This document shows positions 1 through 7,468 of a stretch of DNA of 32,922 bases, one piece after another. The translations under genes were made by a program, and so were the position numbers. The stretch is from Chloroflexota bacterium. Lineage in GTDB: Bacteria > Chloroflexota > Limnocylindria > Limnocylindrales > CSP1-4. The stretch is taken from NCBI GenBank assembly GCA_003152995.1, contig PMBR01000076.1, positions 1 through 32,922 of the forward strand, read 5' to 3'. A model generated the notes under the pieces. That model saw only the letters and a program-made list of their open reading frames with translations, was not told the origin of the DNA and made no database searches. The stretch's first letter is position 1. The number at the start of each line of letters is the position of its first letter.

Positions 1-37
1 CAAGGGCCCGCGCGCCGTCCAGGTGAGCGCAGCCTAG
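1..37 (+). CDS. Cold-shock domain protein, C-terminal end only
   Basis: The first bases read, in frame from base 2, K-G-P-R-A-V-Q-V-S-A-A and then TAG at 35-37. The K-G-P-(R/Q)-A-x-x-V ending is typical of the last beta-strand of CspA-type cold-shock proteins, small single-stranded RNA/DNA chaperones of about 65-70 residues. Only eleven codons are inside the window, so the call rests on this short motif and on the neighbouring DEAD-box helicase, which is often found with csp genes. The rest of the gene lies upstream of the window. Confidence 0.5.
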   Translation, partial: KGPRAVQVSAA

Positions 38-52
38 TCCTCGAGGTCACTC

Positions 53-82
53 GCGGCCCGGGCGCAACTCGCTCCGGGCCGC
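53..82 (+). terminator. GC-rich hairpin after the cold-shock gene
   Basis: GCGGCCCGG (53-61) and CCGGGCCGC (74-82) form a perfect 9-bp stem with a 12-nt loop, starting 16 nt after the cold-shock stop codon. The following bases (GTCTGG) are not a U-tract, so this is either a weak intrinsic terminator or an RNA 3'-end stabiliser. Confidence 0.45.
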
Positions 83-131
83 GTCTGGCCGCTCGCCTGG
101 CCCCCAAGATCCACTCCGACAGGAGCCCCTC

Positions 132-1301
132 ATCTCGCGAACTGCCTTCGTTTCCACATACGCCCCACGTCGGTGCGGTATTGCGACGTTCACATACGAC
201 CTGGCCACTACGGTCGGCGAGCGCGAGATCGTGGCCCTTCATCCGGCCGACGAGCCCGGCCCTTACCCGGCCGAAGTTCGGCATCGTATCCGTCGCGACG
301 TAGAGACCGACTACCCGTACGTGGCCCGCTCCCTCAACGAGTGCGGAGTGAAGGTCGTCTGCGTTCAGCACGAGTTCGGCATCTGGGGCGGCGAAGACGG
401 CGGATACGTTCTCGACTTTGTCGGAGCGCTGCGAGTCCCAGTCGTGTCCACGCTCCACACCGTGCTGCCGCGACCAACGTCGGCCCAGCGGGACATCGTG
501 AGGGAACTGGTCAGCGTCTCGGAAATGTCTGTGGTCATGTCACGCTCCAACGCGATGCTTCTGTCGAGCGTCTACGGCGTGGATGCCACGCGCATCGCCG
601 TCGTTCCGCACGGCATTCCCCATCTCCCGTTCGTGGCTTCGGACACGGGCAAGCCTCGCCTGGGCCTCAAGGATCGCGCTGTCATCCTCAGCTTCGGACT
701 GATCGGACCCGGCAAGGGCTTCGAGTCTGTGATCGACGCGATGCCTGCCGTGATCAAGTCCGTGCCGTCGGCGTGCTACGTGATACTCGGCGCAACCCAC
801 CCGGCAGTCCTCGCCCGCGAAGGCGAAGCCTACCGCGCCAGTCTTCAGAAGCGGGTTGCGGCGCTGGGTCTGAGCGAGCACGTCCAGTTCGTCGATCGGT
901 TCGTCGGTCGGGTGGAGCTCGGTACCTGGCTCGAGGCGGCGGACATCGTTGCGACGCCTTACCCGAACCTCGACCAGAGCACCTCCGGCACGCTGTCCTA
1001 CGGCATGGCAGCCGGCAAAGCCGTTGTCTCGACCCCATTTGCCTACGCCTCCGAGCTTCTCGCCGAGGGACGCGGCAGGCTGGTCTCGGGGCGCTCGCCC
1101 GAGGCGTTCGCAGAATCTCTAGTGGAGCTACTGAGCGACCACCAGCTGCGAGCCGCCATGGGCCGCCGGGCTTACGAGCACACCAGGGGCATGGTGTGGT
1201 GGGAGGTCGGCGCCGCGTACCGGCGCATATTCGACCGCGCGGCCGGCGCTGTGGCACCGCTACCGTTCCAGCCCACGCCAGCTTTTGCGGCCGTTGTCTG
1301 A
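132..1301 (+). CDS. Family 4 (GT-B) glycosyltransferase, non-canonical start
   Basis: A GT-B retaining glycosyltransferase that would move a sugar from a nucleotide-sugar donor to a cell-surface or carbohydrate acceptor; the substrate is unknown. The frame is open from base 27. The conserved first Rossmann strand, FVSTYAPRRCGIATFT, is encoded from about base 147, followed by HEFGIWGG, HTVLP, VVPHGI, GLIGPGKGF and the donor-site region PYPNLDQSTSGTLSYGMAAG. No ATG, GTG or TTG lies between base 27 and GTG 231, and GTG 231 would delete the glycine-rich strand. An AGGAG box at 121-125 sits 6 nt before ATC 132 (I-S-R-T-A-F-V-S-T-Y), which is why I start there (389 residues). The alternatives are a sequencing error at the start or a truncated protein from 231. 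The family call is strong and the start is uncertain. Confidence 0.8.
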   Translation: MSRTAFVSTYAPRRCGIATFTYDLATTVGEREIVALHPADEPGPYPAEVRHRIRRDVETDYPYVARSLNECGVKVVCVQHEFGIWGGEDGGYVLDFVGALRVPVVSTLHTVLPRPTSAQRDIVRELVSVSEMSVVMSRSNAMLLSSVYGVDATRIAVVPHGIPHLPFVASDTGKPRLGLKDRAVILSFGLIGPGKGFESVIDAMPAVIKSVPSACYVILGATHPAVLAREGEAYRASLQKRVAALGLSEHVQFVDRFVGRVELGTWLEAADIVATPYPNLDQSTSGTLSYGMAAGKAVVSTPFAYASELLAEGRGRLVSGRSPEAFAESLVELLSDHQLRAAMGRRAYEHTRGMVWWEVGAAYRRIFDRAAGAVAPLPFQPTPAFAAVV

Positions 1302-1332
1302 GCCACCCGCCCGGCGGCGTCCGTCAGGGTGG

Positions 1333-1338
1333 TACGAT
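1333..1338 (+). promoter_or_regulatory. Possible -10 element for the helicase leader
   Basis: TACGAT fits a TAnnnT -10 hexamer and lies upstream of three consecutive hairpins and the DEAD-box gene. No convincing -35 is visible 17 nt upstream. If used, the 5' leader would be about 155-160 nt. Confidence 0.35.
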
Positions 1339-1363
1339 GAACCGCGTAATCGCTGTTTCGGAC

Positions 1364-1455
1364 ACGCTGCAGCAGCGTCTGTCGCCGGCATGCCACATGG
1401 GTGCCGGCAACCTATCACCGAGAGCGCCGTCAGCGCGGGACCCAATCCGTCCCGC
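1364..1455 (+). promoter_or_regulatory. Structured leader with three hairpins before the helicase
   Basis: Three separate inverted repeats follow one another: ACGCTG/CAGCGT (1364-1369/1373-1378, 3-nt loop), GCCGGCA/TGCCGGC (1384-1390/1402-1408, 11-nt loop) and GCGGGAC/GTCCCGC (1435-1441/1449-1455, 7-nt loop). None is followed by a T-run, and the ribosome-binding site at 1491 is left free. Cold-shock RNA helicase genes in several bacteria have long structured leaders with autoregulatory roles. Applying that here is an inference, and it matches no riboswitch class I recognise. Confidence 0.4.
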
Positions 1456-1502
1456 CAGGCCCGATCGGACTCGCGTCAGATGACGCAATCAGGAGCAATC
1501 GT

Positions 1503-2762
1503 TTGACTTTCGACAACCTCGGCCTTTCGGCCGACCTTCTCGCCACAGTGGCGCGAGAGGGATACACGGAGCCGACGCCCGTCCAGAGCGCGGCCATCCC
1601 ACTCATCCTCGCCGGACGCGACGTTCTGGCCGCCGCACAGACTGGCACCGGCAAGACGGCCGCCTTCGTGCTGCCGATCCTCGAGATCCTCCGGCACCAC
1701 TCCAACACCGGCTACTCCCCGGCGCGGCACCCTGTCCGCGTCTTGATCCTGACCCCCACCCGCGAGCTCGCGGTCCAGGTCGCCGCCGCCGTCAAGACCT
1801 ACGGCCGCAGCGTCCCGCTGCGATCCGCCGTCGTCTATGGCGGCACTCGGATCGACCCGGAGATCAAGCTCCTCTGGAGCGGCGTCGAGATCCTGGTCGC
1901 CACACCCGGTCGATTGCTCGATCACGTGGGCCAGCGTACGGTCAACCTGAGCCAGGTCGAGATCCTCGTCCTGGACGAGGCGGACCGAATGCTCGACATG
2001 GGCTTCATCCCGGAGGTCCGCAAGATCGTCGGGCACATTCCTGCTAAGCGCCAGACACTTCTCTTCTCGGCCACGTTCTCCGACGATGTACGCCACCTCG
2101 CCGGGGAGTTCCAGACCGATCCGGAGACTGTTGAAGTTGCCGCTCGCAACAGCATTGCGGACAACCTGACTGAGGTCCTATATCCCGTCGACCAGAGCCG
2201 CAAGGCGGATCTGCTGATCCACCTGATCCAGCGCGACTCGATGGAGCAGGTGCTCGTCTTCACCCGGAGCAAGATCGGTGCGAGCCGGCTGGCCGCTTAT
2301 CTGGATCGGCGAGGCGTGAGCACTTCGGCGATCCACGGCGACCGCAGCCAGGCGGAACGGACCCGAGCTCTCGAGGCCTTCAGAGGCCGCTTCGTCAAGG
2401 TCCTCGTCGCCACGGACGTGGCCTCACGAGGCCTCGATATCGAAGACCTGCCGTACGTTGTCAACTTCGAGCTTCCGTACGAGCCCCAGGACTACATCCA
2501 CCGCATCGGCCGAACCGGTCGAGCCGGTGCCAGTGGAACGGCAATCTCTCTGGTCTCACCCGACGAGGTAGATGAGCTGCGCGGCGTCCAGCGCTTGCTG
2601 CGCCGGGCGATTCCCTGCGAAGTGGTCGAGGAATTCCTGCCCGACCCCGATCGCGAACCGGCCCCGGTGGCGCGGTTCGGCGGGCGCCAGGGCGGGCAGT
2701 CGCGATCGAGTCGGAGCGGCTCGCAGCGATCGAGCCAAACGTTCGCGGCCGCGGCGCGGTAG
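1503..2762 (+). CDS. DEAD-box ATP-dependent RNA helicase (RhlE-like)
   Basis: An ATP-dependent RNA helicase that unwinds short RNA duplexes in ribosome assembly, mRNA decay or cold adaptation. The motifs appear in order: YTEPTPVQ (Q motif), AQTGTGKT (Walker A, about residues 44-51), PTRELAVQ, TPGR, DEAD (158-161), SAT (189-191), then in the second RecA domain VFTRSK, HGDRSQAER, VATDVASRGLDI and HRIGRTGRAG. The tail after about residue 385 is rich in R, G, S and Q, as in RNA-binding tails of RhlE-type enzymes. TTG 1503 is chosen because it has AGGAG at 1491-1495 (7-nt spacing) and gives the usual MTFDNLGLS beginning. The predicted 419 residues are normal for the subgroup. A cold-shock gene end lies 1.5 kb upstream. 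Confidence 0.93.
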   Translation: MTFDNLGLSADLLATVAREGYTEPTPVQSAAIPLILAGRDVLAAAQTGTGKTAAFVLPILEILRHHSNTGYSPARHPVRVLILTPTRELAVQVAAAVKTYGRSVPLRSAVVYGGTRIDPEIKLLWSGVEILVATPGRLLDHVGQRTVNLSQVEILVLDEADRMLDMGFIPEVRKIVGHIPAKRQTLLFSATFSDDVRHLAGEFQTDPETVEVAARNSIADNLTEVLYPVDQSRKADLLIHLIQRDSMEQVLVFTRSKIGASRLAAYLDRRGVSTSAIHGDRSQAERTRALEAFRGRFVKVLVATDVASRGLDIEDLPYVVNFELPYEPQDYIHRIGRTGRAGASGTAISLVSPDEVDELRGVQRLLRRAIPCEVVEEFLPDPDREPAPVARFGGRQGGQSRSSRSGSQRSSQTFAAAAR

Positions 2763-2791
2763 AGTCCGCCACATGAGGAGCTGCTGAGCAA

Positions 2792-3106
2792 GTGCGAAAA
2801 CGCAAGGTGACGTATCCGGTGGCCCGCACGGCCACCAAGCCCACCAGAACGACCGGGCTGACGAGCGACCCTAACTACGTGAGGTCGACCGTTGCGAACA
2901 TCAACCTGGCGGCCCTGGACACCCGCGACGACCTGTCGGTCGGCGATAGAGTGAAGATCGGCGGAGGCGGGCTGTATGCCGGCGAACTTGCCGTGGTCGA
3001 AGCTCTCATCGTAGGCGTCATCCCCGCCGCGATGGTTCGCACCGAGGCGGGCAAGACGCGGCGCGTCCGCGCGGTCGACATCGAGCGCCTCCCCGCCCAG
3101 AACTGA
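2792..3106 (+). CDS. Small basic protein with SH3/KOW-like C-terminal part
   Basis: Unrecognised 104-residue protein. The first 40 residues are basic and Thr-rich. The rest contains SVGDRVKIGGGG, a beta-rich stretch, and KTRRVRAVDIERL, which together resemble a KOW or SH3-like barrel that binds nucleic acid. This is a structural impression only. The GTG start at 2792 has AGGAG at 2776-2780, 11 nt away. It follows the helicase by 29 nt on the same strand and may be cotranscribed, so an RNA-linked role is possible but unproven. Confidence 0.6.
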   Translation: MRKRKVTYPVARTATKPTRTTGLTSDPNYVRSTVANINLAALDTRDDLSVGDRVKIGGGGLYAGELAVVEALIVGVIPAAMVRTEAGKTRRVRAVDIERLPAQN

Positions 3107-3135
3107 TACCGCGGCGCTGACTCCCCCGCGCTACG

Positions 3136-3861
3136 TCAGCTGACGGCTCCGCGCCGGCGCAGCTCGACCAGAAGCTCCGTCAGGCTCGCCACGACGACCG
3201 TGGCTCCGGCCGCGCTCAGGCTCTCTGCGTCGACGGCTCCCGTAGTAACTCCGATGGCGACCATGTTCGCCCGAACGCTGGCCACCATGTCCCACGTCGA
3301 GTCGCCCACGTACCAGCATCGTTCGGGCGGCAGTCCGAGCTGAGCCGCGGACTCGAGCAGCAGATCGGGCTCGGGCTTGGCGTTGGCCACGCGGCTGCCG
3401 TCCGTGATCGGCGGAGGCGACGGCAGTCTTAGCGAGCTGACCGAGACCGCCACCTGGCCCGGTCGGCTCGATGTGGCGATAGCGAAGGTCAGGTGACTCT
3501 TCTCGAGCGCGGTCAGGAGTTCCGTCGCACCCGGCAAAGGGACGGGCGACCGGTTCAAATCGTCGAACAGATCCCCGGAGACGCGGTCCAGCTCCTCGGT
3601 TGCGGCATAGTCGAGTTCGACGCCTGCGGCGTGCCCAAGCTCCCTGGCGAGTCTTCGGCCGTCGGACCCGATGTACGCCCCCACCCGGTCGCGATCGACC
3701 ACCACCCCGGCGCCCGCCAGCGCCTCCAGCCAGGCTTCGATCCGGCGCTGCACCGTGTCCACCAGAGTACCGTCCAGGTCGAACAGCAAGGCCGCCGGCT
3801 GCGGCAGGTCGGCGAAGGTCGCCGCGTTGGACGGTCGGCTGGAGGCGGTGTTCGAGTTCAT
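3136..3861 (-). CDS. HAD-superfamily phosphatase (phosphoglycolate phosphatase-like)
   Basis: A cytoplasmic HAD hydrolase that dephosphorylates a small phosphorylated metabolite through an aspartyl-phosphate intermediate. Motif I is DLDGTLVDT with nucleophile Asp28 and acid/base Asp30; motif II is the IATSS strand; motif III is the Lys in AKPEPD; motif IV is GDSTWDM. The helical cap between motifs I and II (about residues 38-100) fits class C1, as in Gph, PGMB and related enzymes. The length of 241 residues is normal. The ATG at 3861 is chosen because the reading frame extends upstream only as low-complexity Arg/His-rich sequence antisense to neighbouring DNA. The substrate cannot be read from sequence. 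Confidence 0.85.
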   Translation of the reverse strand: MNSNTASSRPSNAATFADLPQPAALLFDLDGTLVDTVQRRIEAWLEALAGAGVVVDRDRVGAYIGSDGRRLARELGHAAGVELDYAATEELDRVSGDLFDDLNRSPVPLPGATELLTALEKSHLTFAIATSSRPGQVAVSVSSLRLPSPPPITDGSRVANAKPEPDLLLESAAQLGLPPERCWYVGDSTWDMVASVRANMVAIGVTTGAVDAESLSAAGATVVVASLTELLVELRRRGAVS

Positions 3862-3935
3862 GCGGGCATGGTGACAGAGATCGCGGCGACGCTCTCCGGG
3901 ACCGTGGCCGAGTCGAGCGGTCCTGGTGTTCGCGA

Positions 3936-4625
3936 CTAGGAGAAGCGGTAGGCGACTACGACCGTGACGAGCAGCTGCATGGTGGTCGGGGTCGCGACCG
4001 GCGCCTGAATGCAGATGTCGGGCGAGCCGACGGGCGCGGGTGCGATCGTGATCGTGCCCGAGCCGCTCTCGGCGCTGCCGCCCGCGGCGGGAACGGGGAT
4101 CCCGTTCGGCATCGGGATGGCGCAATTGCTGGTCGGGTAGATGTAGTTATCCGACGAGGAGACGCTGACCGAGTACGTGCCCGTGATCGACACGCCCATC
4201 GCGGACGCCACGGCCTGGGCTTTGGCCCTCGCATCGGCCAGTGCGACGCCGGTCGCCTTCGACATCGCGGTCGCTCGATCCGAGCCGTCTGCCTTCACGT
4301 CGGCCGTTCCCGTCCCGGTGGCCAGGATGGTGTTCTCAGGCGCGACGCCCAGCGACGGATCGATCTGGTACGGATAGATCGCGGCCGAGCCGCTCGAGCC
4401 GGAGGCCACCCCGGACTGGCTCGAAATGCCGTAAGCGGGGACGCCCAGGGGGACACTGCCAGTCGTGGCCTTGCCCGTCGCGGCGGATGGACTCGGCGAC
4501 GAGTGGGGGCCGCTCGCGGCGACTGTCCCGGCCGTCCAGCCGACCGCCAGCGAAGCGACGGATGCGAAAAGGAGCCCCACCACGAGCGAACGCCGGGGCC
4601 TGGAGAGTGTCGGTCGAAGGTTCAT
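3936..4625 (-). CDS. Exported SIMPL-domain (DUF541) protein
   Basis: A 229-residue protein with an N-terminal hydrophobic segment (about residues 13-37) that serves as a signal peptide or membrane anchor, a Ser/Pro/Gly-rich linker to about residue 95, and a SIMPL/DUF541-type domain: ILATGTGTADVKADGS, the helix ALADARAKAQAVASAMGVSI, and the closing strand LLVTVVVAYRF. SIMPL proteins are periplasmic or surface proteins implicated in stress tolerance; their biochemical role is poorly known. The ATG at 4625 has AGGGAG (complement of 4633-4638) just upstream. The domain carries a longer insertion than usual (TSNCAIPMPNG... to ...PDICIQ) with two cysteines that could form a disulfide. Confidence 0.75.
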   Translation of the reverse strand: MNLRPTLSRPRRSLVVGLLFASVASLAVGWTAGTVAASGPHSSPSPSAATGKATTGSVPLGVPAYGISSQSGVASGSSGSAAIYPYQIDPSLGVAPENTILATGTGTADVKADGSDRATAMSKATGVALADARAKAQAVASAMGVSITGTYSVSVSSSDNYIYPTSNCAIPMPNGIPVPAAGGSAESGSGTITIAPAPVGSPDICIQAPVATPTTMQLLVTVVVAYRFS

Positions 4626-5096
4626 GGTCGTGCTCCCTAATGTCGAACTGGGGTTTGGTGCAATCGCGAACGCCTCTTGGACGCCGCCGCGCCGCCGGCG
4701 GTTCCCTGTCGTCGACGGTGCGGCCCGCCTGGTGAGATTTGTGGATCGCCAGCCGAACTCGTTGAATCGCCTGGCGGGTCAATCGCAATTTCAGCGAATC
4801 CACCGCATTCAAACAGAATCTGTCAGGTAGAATGCGGCGAGTACGGAATGTGTCGTAGACAACGGACGCCGTTCCTTCGCCGGAAGGCGCGGGCGCGGCG
4901 GCGTAGTCGAGGCAAATCCGAACGGATCGAGTCGGCGGTGGAGGATCGTCACCCTCCAGATTGGTGCAGACGCCGGATGCTCGGCTCACGTGAGCCGACC
5001 GACTTCCGACGTAGGAGCGGTTGCGAACTCCCTACCATCGGCCCCGGTCGCCAATAGCGATGCTGTTGCCCAACCGCGCACGAGGCTGATCCACGG
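4626..5096. other. 471-nt divergent intergenic region
   Basis: Lies between the SIMPL gene (minus) and the small zinc-ribbon gene (plus). It contains a plus-strand TAGAAT at 4828-4833 that could be a -10 box, without a clear -35, and the perfect 18-bp palindrome at 4981-4998. Open frames here lack ribosome-binding sites and known motifs, and I see no convincing additional gene. Confidence 0.4.
4981..4998. promoter_or_regulatory. Perfect 18-bp palindrome, candidate operator
   Basis: TCGGCTCACGTGAGCCGA reads the same on both strands and is centred on an E-box-like CACGTG. It is about 100 nt upstream of the zinc-ribbon gene and 355 nt upstream of the SIMPL gene. No loop is available, so it is more likely a dimeric regulator site than a terminator. 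The regulator is unknown. Confidence 0.45.
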
Positions 5097-5276
5097 ATGA
5101 CGGATCCAGGTGATCGCATGGACGCGAAGCAAACCCGCTGCTCTGTATGCAAGCACCCGGTGGCCCTCGTGGCCGGCCAGGGCCGCCGCCGAGCCGCCCT
5201 CATCGAAGATGGGCTGACGCTCTGCGACGTGTGTGCGCCTGCCGGGAACCACCAGCCGGTTCGCTTCGAGCGCTGA
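5097..5276 (+). CDS. Small CxxC...CxxC zinc-ribbon protein
   Basis: A 59-residue protein with two knuckles, CSVC (Cys15, Cys18) and CDVC (Cys43, Cys46), typical of a small treble-clef or zinc-ribbon domain that holds one zinc ion. Between them are a basic stretch (GRRRAA) and LIEDGLTL. It is probably cytoplasmic; the partner and function are unknown. Two starts are possible: ATG 5097, used here, and ATG 5118, which has AGGTGAT 4 nt upstream and gives 52 residues. It ends 19 nt before the convergent acetyltransferase stop. Confidence 0.6.
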   Translation: MTDPGDRMDAKQTRCSVCKHPVALVAGQGRRRAALIEDGLTLCDVCAPAGNHQPVRFER

Positions 5277-5295
5277 CCCTCGCGGCTCGCCGCTC

Positions 5296-6528
5296 TCAGA
5301 ATTCCTGAGGGCACCAGGGCGCAAGAGCCGTGCGGAAGAGCGCATCCGCAGCTGCGAGTCCGCCGGGTTGCAGTTGAGCGACTCGGCCGGCGGCCGCCAG
5401 AGCCGTGGCCCCGAACCCTCCCAGGAAGACAGACGCGAGATCGGCCGCGTCCAGCGCCAGATCGGCCGCGCTTTCGGTTCGTGTCACGCGTGCCCGGCCA
5501 CCGGATGCCTCGAGACTCCAGCGGCCCGCGTTCCAGGGGCAGTATTCGTCACGCAGTTCGAACGTGAGCCGGCCGTTGCCGCGGCCGTCCATGCCGTAGA
5601 TCCGGCCCTCGAGAGCCGCGGCTGTGTCCACGATGCGAAGCCAGAGCCCATCGCCCACGGTCGTGCCCAGACGTCGAGGCTCGGCGGCGAGAGCGAAGAG
5701 CGGGTGGTCCGACGGCAGGCGCCAGGTCTTGAGGGTTCGGACCAGATCTACCTCCAGCAAGTAGCGCCAGATCTCACGGGTCCCACGCGGCGTGCAGGCG
5801 ATCGCCTCTTCAACGGTCAGCGTCGCGCCCGGGCCCCGAGTGCTCCACTGCCCCTTGATCTTGTAGACGGCATATGCCTCCGGTCCGTCGGAGGTCTCGT
5901 ACACCACCAGCCGACGGGCCTCGCCGCCCTTGGAGTCCTTCTCGACGAGCGGCAGAATGCCGGCCCACCAATCCGGCGTGCGAGCCAGGAAACCGGCTCT
6001 TCCAGCTCGGGCCGACTCGTAAACCCGGGCCACGAGCTCCTGCCCTTCGCCGGGCGGGAGCATCCGGAACGTGCCCTCTCGCGGCCATTCGCGGGCGAAG
6101 CCGACGGCCATGGTTTCGGCCTCGAGGTTCAGGCTGTACGTGGCCAGCCCGAACCCGAAGCGCTGATATATCGCACCCTCGGCCGCCCAGAGGGCCGCGA
6201 GCGGCTCACCGCGACGATGACAGTCGTCGATCATCATCCGCATCATCCCGCTCATCAGACCCTGGCGGCGGTGCGACGGCAACACCGTGACGAACGTAAT
6301 GCCACCGGTCGGCAGCTCGCCGCCGGGCACGCTGAGGCGCAGCGAGAATACGCCGCTGCTGCCCACGATACGGCCGTCGTCGAACGGCGCGAACCAGCGG
6401 TCCTTGTCTGCGACGCGCTCGACCCTGCCGATGAAGTCATCGGAAAGGTCCTCGCTGAAGCCGATTTCCGATGTCTTGAGCAGCTCGACGAAACGATCCG
6501 GAGGGCAGGGGCGAACTTCGACGCTCAT
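5296..6528 (-). CDS. Eis-like GNAT N-acetyltransferase
   Basis: A 410-residue protein with the layout of the Eis (enhanced intracellular survival) family: an N-terminal GNAT domain, a second GNAT-like region and a C-terminal SCP2-like domain. The acetyl-CoA loop is VTVLPSHRRQG (about 80-90). Tyr121 in AIYQRFGFG matches the general-acid tyrosine of mycobacterial Eis. The protein ends in Phe, as in Eis, whose terminal carboxylate acts as general base. Family members acetylate amines of aminoglycosides, peptides or proteins; the substrate here is unknown. The ATG at 6528 shares ATGA with the stop of the upstream hydrolase gene, so the two are translationally coupled. As last gene behind an exporter, it may inactivate a toxic amine. 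Confidence 0.85.
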   Translation of the reverse strand: MSVEVRPCPPDRFVELLKTSEIGFSEDLSDDFIGRVERVADKDRWFAPFDDGRIVGSSGVFSLRLSVPGGELPTGGITFVTVLPSHRRQGLMSGMMRMMIDDCHRRGEPLAALWAAEGAIYQRFGFGLATYSLNLEAETMAVGFAREWPREGTFRMLPPGEGQELVARVYESARAGRAGFLARTPDWWAGILPLVEKDSKGGEARRLVVYETSDGPEAYAVYKIKGQWSTRGPGATLTVEEAIACTPRGTREIWRYLLEVDLVRTLKTWRLPSDHPLFALAAEPRRLGTTVGDGLWLRIVDTAAALEGRIYGMDGRGNGRLTFELRDEYCPWNAGRWSLEASGGRARVTRTESAADLALDAADLASVFLGGFGATALAAAGRVAQLQPGGLAAADALFRTALAPWCPQEF

Positions 6529-7406
6529 GGCGCCAATCTTGACAGAGGCGCGGGAAGATGGGCTCGGAGCCACTCGACGACCTGCGCGACCACCTGCGGC
6601 CCCTCTGGCTCGTTCAAGGTTTCGTGCCGCAGACCCGCGAGAACACGGCGTTCCACGCCCGGTACGCCAGCCAGCGGCTCGCTTACCTGGGTCGGGACAA
6701 GCGTATCGGCGCCGCCATGTATGACGAGAGTCGGGACGTGGAGGCGGTCGAGGTCCGTCCGACCGCGCTTCATGGCCTTGAACAGCTCGGCGCCCAGGCG
6801 GGTCGTCGAGCGCGGCTGGACCAGCGGGTCGGCGAAGTAGGCCGTGCCCACGGCGGGGTCGTGAGACAGCTGGTCGCCGGCGATCGGGTTGGCCAGGATC
6901 ATGATCGGAGCCAGACGGCTCAGGACGGGGGCGAGGGCGCGCTGCCAGCCGGGGACGCGGGCATCGAGCGGCGGCGCGCTCAGGACGAGCAGATCCGGCG
7001 CGAGGCGGTCCGAGCAGGCATAGGTAAGCGCGATGAGCGCGCCCATCGAATGCCCGAGCAGGACGAGCGGCCGGCCCGGCTCGCGAACCGCGGCCAGCCG
7101 GCTCGCCACATCCTCGAGGAAATCGTCCCATGTTCGGACGTAGACACGCCGGCCCCCGGAGAGCCCGTGGCCGCGAATGTCGAAGGCGTGGACGTCGAGC
7201 CCGGCTTCGGCCAGAAGTCGCCCGGTTCGCTCGTATCGGCCGCTGTGCTCCCCGATGCCGTGAACGATGAGGACCGTCGCCCACGGCTCGCCGGCGGGCG
7301 CCCAGTGGCGCACGTGGAGCGGTGTCCCATCGGCGCCGGGTGCCGTTGAGCCGGACATCGTCTCGGCTGCCGAAGGCTTTGTCGGTCGCCCGGCCGGAGC
7401 CGCCAT
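6525..7406 (-). CDS. Alpha/beta hydrolase (monoacylglycerol lipase/S33-like)
   Basis: A 293-residue serine hydrolase of the Hydrolase_4 / monoglyceride-lipase group. VLIVHGIGEHSGRY gives the oxyanion segment, GHSMG carries nucleophile Ser120, and Asp234 (GGADTLVP) and His261 (LRHETLNE) complete the triad. No signal peptide is present, so a cytoplasmic or membrane-associated esterase or lysophospholipase is likely. The ATG at 7406 is preceded by GGAGG (in complement of 7412-7420). It follows the ABC permease by 62 nt, and that gap has a minus-strand TAAGAT (complement of 7444-7449) that could be an internal promoter. It overlaps the acetyltransferase start by ATGA. Confidence 0.88.
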   Translation of the reverse strand: MAAPAGRPTKPSAAETMSGSTAPGADGTPLHVRHWAPAGEPWATVLIVHGIGEHSGRYERTGRLLAEAGLDVHAFDIRGHGLSGGRRVYVRTWDDFLEDVASRLAAVREPGRPLVLLGHSMGALIALTYACSDRLAPDLLVLSAPPLDARVPGWQRALAPVLSRLAPIMILANPIAGDQLSHDPAVGTAYFADPLVQPRSTTRLGAELFKAMKRGRTDLDRLHVPTLVIHGGADTLVPTQVSEPLAGVPGVERRVLAGLRHETLNEPEGPQVVAQVVEWLRAHLPAPLSRLAP

Positions 7407-7468
7407 TGCGCGCCTCCTTCGCTAGATAACCTCGCTGCGGATCATCTTACCGATTCGATACGGCCCGA

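Noticed and set aside
173-1483. 436-codon plus-strand frame overlapping the glycosyltransferase
   Set aside because: Arg-rich shadow frame; the overlapping frame encodes a full set of GT4 motifs.
5233-7349. Long plus-strand open frames opposite the acetyltransferase and hydrolase genes
   Set aside because: Low-complexity translations with no motifs; the minus-strand genes have catalytic residues and coupled starts.
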